Below, piece after piece: positions 6,624 to 8,943 of a stretch of DNA of 8,943 nt. The notes under the pieces are model-generated. The model was not told where the DNA came from. It searched no databases and saw only the letters and a list, made by a program, of their open reading frames with translations. Source of the stretch: CALBTQ01 sp036743315. GTDB taxonomy: Bacteria > Lernaellota > Lernaellaia > Lernaellales > Lernaellaceae. Made by a program: the position numbers and the translations under genes. Position 1 is the stretch's first letter. The number at the start of each line of letters is the position of its first letter. The stretch lies in assembly GCA_036743315.1 (NCBI GenBank), contig DAINPV010000152.1:1-8943 (forward strand), given 5' to 3'.

Positions 6624-8015
6624 ATGAACGTGCTGCTGCTCAATCCGCCATATCCGGCGCCGATTCAGCGACGCTTCAATTGCTCGTATTACGTCAACGA
6701 GTTTTTGTATCCACCGCTGGAGCTGTTGTCGCTGGCGGCGGTCGCGCGACGCTTCGCCGGCGTCGAGCCCGAGGTGGTCGACGCGATCGCCCTGCGCTTA
6801 AGCGAGGAGGAAACGATCGCCCGCGCCGGCCGCGCCGACCTGCTGCTGGCGTTGGGCGCGCAGGAGATGATCGGCGACGACCTGCATTTCCTCAAGCGCC
6901 TCAAGGCCACCCACCCGAGCTTACCGACAGGCCTTTTCGGCTACTACGCGACGTTGTATCCGCATGAGATTCTCTCCCGCACCTCGCTGGACTATCTGCT
7001 GATCGGCGAGCCGGAAAACGTTTTTGCGGAATTTCTCGCTTGGCGGCTGGGAAAAGGACCGGCGCCCGCAAACGGCCTCGGGTGGAAGGAAAACGGCGAA
7101 GCGCGAATCGGCGACGAAGCGCCGCGCATCGTCGATCTGGACGCCCTGCCCTGGCCCGCGTACGACCTGATCGACCTGACGCCCTATCGCGATCTCGACC
7201 TGCCGCTGCCGATGGCGGCCGTGATGGCCGGGCGCGGGTGTCCGCAGCCGTGCAATTATTGTCCGCGTTCCTACGGCAGGCGCTACCTGACGCACTCGGT
7301 CCATTCGACAGTCGGGCATATCGAGGAATTGATCGCGACCAAGCGCATTCGCTCACTGCGGTTTATGGACGATTCGGTGACCGTCGATCGTGAGTACCTG
7401 CTGGCGCTATGCGCCGGGCTGGCGCCGCTCGGCCTGGATTGGACCGCCAACGCCAACCTGCCGGCAATGACGCCGGAAACGGCCGCGGCGATGAAACGCG
7501 CCGGTTGTCGCCGCCTCTGGTTCGGCTTGGAAAGCGGCAGCGATAAAATCCTACAGGCGTTCGGCAAGACGCAGACGCCCGCGTTGATTCGCGAGAAGCT
7601 GCGCGTATGCCGCGCGGCGGGCCTCGAAGCAGGTGGGCACATCATCGTGGGTCATCCGGAAGAGACCGAGGAGGATTTCGCGCGGTCCGTCGCGTTGATC
7701 AAAGGACTCGACCTGGACTACCTGGGTGTGAATGCGGTTGCGTTTTATCCGGGCACCGAGTTGTACGAGCAGTACCGCGAACTGATCGACTTCGAGATCT
7801 TCCCTTACCGTTACCACATCAAAGATAAGGCGCTGGCTGCGCGGGCATTAACGCGGCAGAAGATTCTTTACCGCAAGTTTTACTTTTCACCGCGGGTGAT
7901 CGTCCGGCGGATGGGCGACCTGGTGCGGCAGCCCCGCGTGGCCGTCAAGCGCGTTTTCGATTTGCTGAAAATTCTTTTTCTCCCCGATCCCGAAGCTCGC
8001 CGTCCCGGATTCTAG
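6624..8015 (+). CDS. B12-binding-domain radical SAM protein (third of three, atypical N-terminal loop)
   Basis: A 463-residue radical SAM protein opening with MNVLLLNPPYP, typical of the family. The cluster motif is C206-x3-C210-x2-C213 (AGRGCPQPCNYC). Barrel landmarks are LRFMDDSVTVD, LWFGLESGSDKIL (298-310, the GLESG at 301-305), HIIVGHPEETEEDF and AFYPGTELY, followed by a basic helical tail (YRKFYFSPRVIVRRMG). The N-terminal domain of about 170 residues is more divergent than in the two neighbours. At the position where they have GGPH, this protein reads GLFGYYATLYP (103-113), so cobalamin binding is less certain here. The start ATG 6624 has GGAG at 6614-6617, 6 nt upstream. The TAG stop at 8013-8015 overlaps the stop of the convergent membrane-protein gene. 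The substrate is unknown; it probably acts in the same pathway as the neighbouring radical SAM enzyme. Confidence 0.9.
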   Translation: MNVLLLNPPYPAPIQRRFNCSYYVNEFLYPPLELLSLAAVARRFAGVEPEVVDAIALRLSEEETIARAGRADLLLALGAQEMIGDDLHFLKRLKATHPSLPTGLFGYYATLYPHEILSRTSLDYLLIGEPENVFAEFLAWRLGKGPAPANGLGWKENGEARIGDEAPRIVDLDALPWPAYDLIDLTPYRDLDLPLPMAAVMAGRGCPQPCNYCPRSYGRRYLTHSVHSTVGHIEELIATKRIRSLRFMDDSVTVDREYLLALCAGLAPLGLDWTANANLPAMTPETAAAMKRAGCRRLWFGLESGSDKILQAFGKTQTPALIREKLRVCRAAGLEAGGHIIVGHPEETEEDFARSVALIKGLDLDYLGVNAVAFYPGTELYEQYRELIDFEIFPYRYHIKDKALAARALTRQKILYRKFYFSPRVIVRRMGDLVRQPRVAVKRVFDLLKILFLPDPEARRPGF

Positions 8016-8943
8016 TCTTCGTTCGACGCCGGCGCCTCGTCGTGGAGCAAAATTTTTCCCCGGCGGTAATCCCGCCAGGCGTCGACAATGACCGATGAGG
8101 TGAAGGGCAGTCCGACCAACAACGGCCAGAGGTATTCAACCGCCGAATAGAGCACGCCGAACGCCGCCGCTTGCTCCGGCGTGGCGAAGTGGGCGAGCAG
8201 CACCAGCGACAACGCCTCGCGCGAACCGACGCCGGCCATGGTGATCGGCAGGTTGGTCACCAGTACCATCAACTGCACCACCACGATCAACTGCATGAAG
8301 GAAATGCCGATACCCAGGTCGCGGGCGACCAACCACATGTTGATCACCTCAATCATGGCGAAGGAAAACGCATAGGCCAGCAGTATCATTTTAGCCCTGC
8401 GCGCTAGGTGAGCGTGAGTGGACAGCAGGCGGGCGGATCCTTGCGCCAACCCCGGATGGATCTTTCCCGCAAGATGTACAATCCACTGCCGCACTCGTCT
8501 GGATTCCAACAGCAAAAAGAGGATGGTCACACCCCCAGCGAACGAGGCGATCAGCCAGGCGGCCTGCATGGTCGTCGGCGCACCGGCGATCATCCCGCCC
8601 AGCGCCAGCAGCAGGGTGGCCGCGAAGGAAAGGTACTTGTTGTAAAAAAGCGTACTGACGATCGTGGAAACCGGCTTATCCAGCCGCCGGCCGAGGATCG
8701 CCGCAGCAACGATCTCGCCGGTTTGGATCGGCAACAACAACCGTACCGGTCCGGTACCCGCGTTCAGGCGCAGGAGATAACCGAACGGCACGGAGATACC
8801 CACCAATTTTAGTGTTCGATGCCATCGTTCGCCGTACAGGCCGATATTGGTCAAGGTGGAAATAAGCAGGACGAGCAGTAGTGTCCGGCCGCGCAGCAGG
8901 CCGATAGTCGCCAAGGTTTTGTCCACCGGCGCCCACCAAAAGA
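8012..8943 (-). CDS. Flippase-like multi-pass membrane protein (LPG synthase TM / UPF0104 type), 5' end outside window
   Basis: The frame is open from the right window edge to the stop at 8012-8014, giving about 309 residues in view. A GTG at 8926 could start it, but the frame continues to the edge as FWWAP, matching the family's usual lead-in, so the true start probably lies beyond 8943. Counting from that GTG, hydrophobic helices lie near 14-32, 88-115, 122-142, 178-200, 210-235 and 252-275. The segment TNLPITMAGVGSREALSLVL (224-243) matches the conserved LPxxxxGxGxRE box of the lysylphosphatidylglycerol-synthase transmembrane family. Stand-alone members are predicted lipid or lipid-linked sugar flippases and often sit near glycosyltransferases; some are called AglD-like. 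No catalytic aminoacyl-transfer domain is visible at the C-terminal end, which ends in a short charged tail. It is convergent with the third radical SAM gene. Confidence 0.85.
   Translation of the reverse strand, partial: FWWAPVDKTLATIGLLRGRTLLLVLLISTLTNIGLYGERWHRTLKLVGISVPFGYLLRLNAGTGPVRLLLPIQTGEIVAAAILGRRLDKPVSTIVSTLFYNKYLSFAATLLLALGGMIAGAPTTMQAAWLIASFAGGVTILFLLLESRRVRQWIVHLAGKIHPGLAQGSARLLSTHAHLARRAKMILLAYAFSFAMIEVINMWLVARDLGIGISFMQLIVVVQLMVLVTNLPITMAGVGSREALSLVLLAHFATPEQAAAFGVLYSAVEYLWPLLVGLPFTSSVIVDAWRDYRRGKILLHDEAPASNED

Noticed and set aside
353..8015. Assignment of the radical SAM proteins to hopanoid methylation, tetraether-lipid or ladderane synthesis
   Set aside because: The domain layout fits all of these and many other B12 radical SAM families. 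No specific diagnostic motif or companion gene is seen, so a named function would be a guess.

Overview
The window is a gene-dense, high-GC stretch of bacterial DNA carrying seven complete or nearly complete long genes, plus one gene fragment at the left edge. I see no tRNA, rRNA, CRISPR array, insertion sequence or phage gene. Codon usage looks even across the genes, with strong GC bias at third positions. The mix (several cobalamin-type radical SAM proteins, a NodU/CmcH carbamoyltransferase, sugar-modifying enzymes, a flippase-like membrane protein) suits an environmental Gram-negative-type bacterium, perhaps a deltaproteobacterium-like or candidate-phylum genome. That is inference, and I cannot name the taxon.

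Layout, left to right. (1) The C-terminal end of a sialidase-like (BNR-type) protein, + strand, ends at 280. (2) A short gap with a good promoter leads into the first B12-binding-type radical SAM gene (353-1819, +). (3) A three-gene minus-strand operon is transcribed leftwards from about 4955: carbamoyltransferase (4910-3207), left-handed beta-helix acyltransferase (3195-2560), then a family 2 glycosyltransferase whose DxD motif appears to be lost (2517-1822). It meets the first radical SAM gene tail to tail with 2 nt between the stops. (4) A 175-nt divergent intergenic region (4911-5085) holds an AT-rich patch and a plausible promoter for the minus operon. (5) Two more B12-binding-type radical SAM genes follow on the + strand (5086-6498 and 6624-8015). 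(6) A flippase-like multi-pass membrane protein (LPG synthase TM / UPF0104 type, -) runs off the right edge. Its stop codon overlaps that of the third radical SAM gene in a CTAG palindrome.

The genes read as part of an accessory biosynthetic locus. The minus operon could build and decorate a glycan or glycoconjugate by O-carbamoylation, N- or O-acylation and glycosyl transfer. The three radical SAM proteins could carry out C-methylation, C-C bond formation or ring chemistry on a lipid or other unreactive scaffold. The membrane protein could act on a lipid-linked product. No product can be deduced from the sequence. The most unusual points are three different B12-type radical SAM enzymes packed around a carbamoyltransferase operon, and the degenerate glycosyltransferase in that operon.
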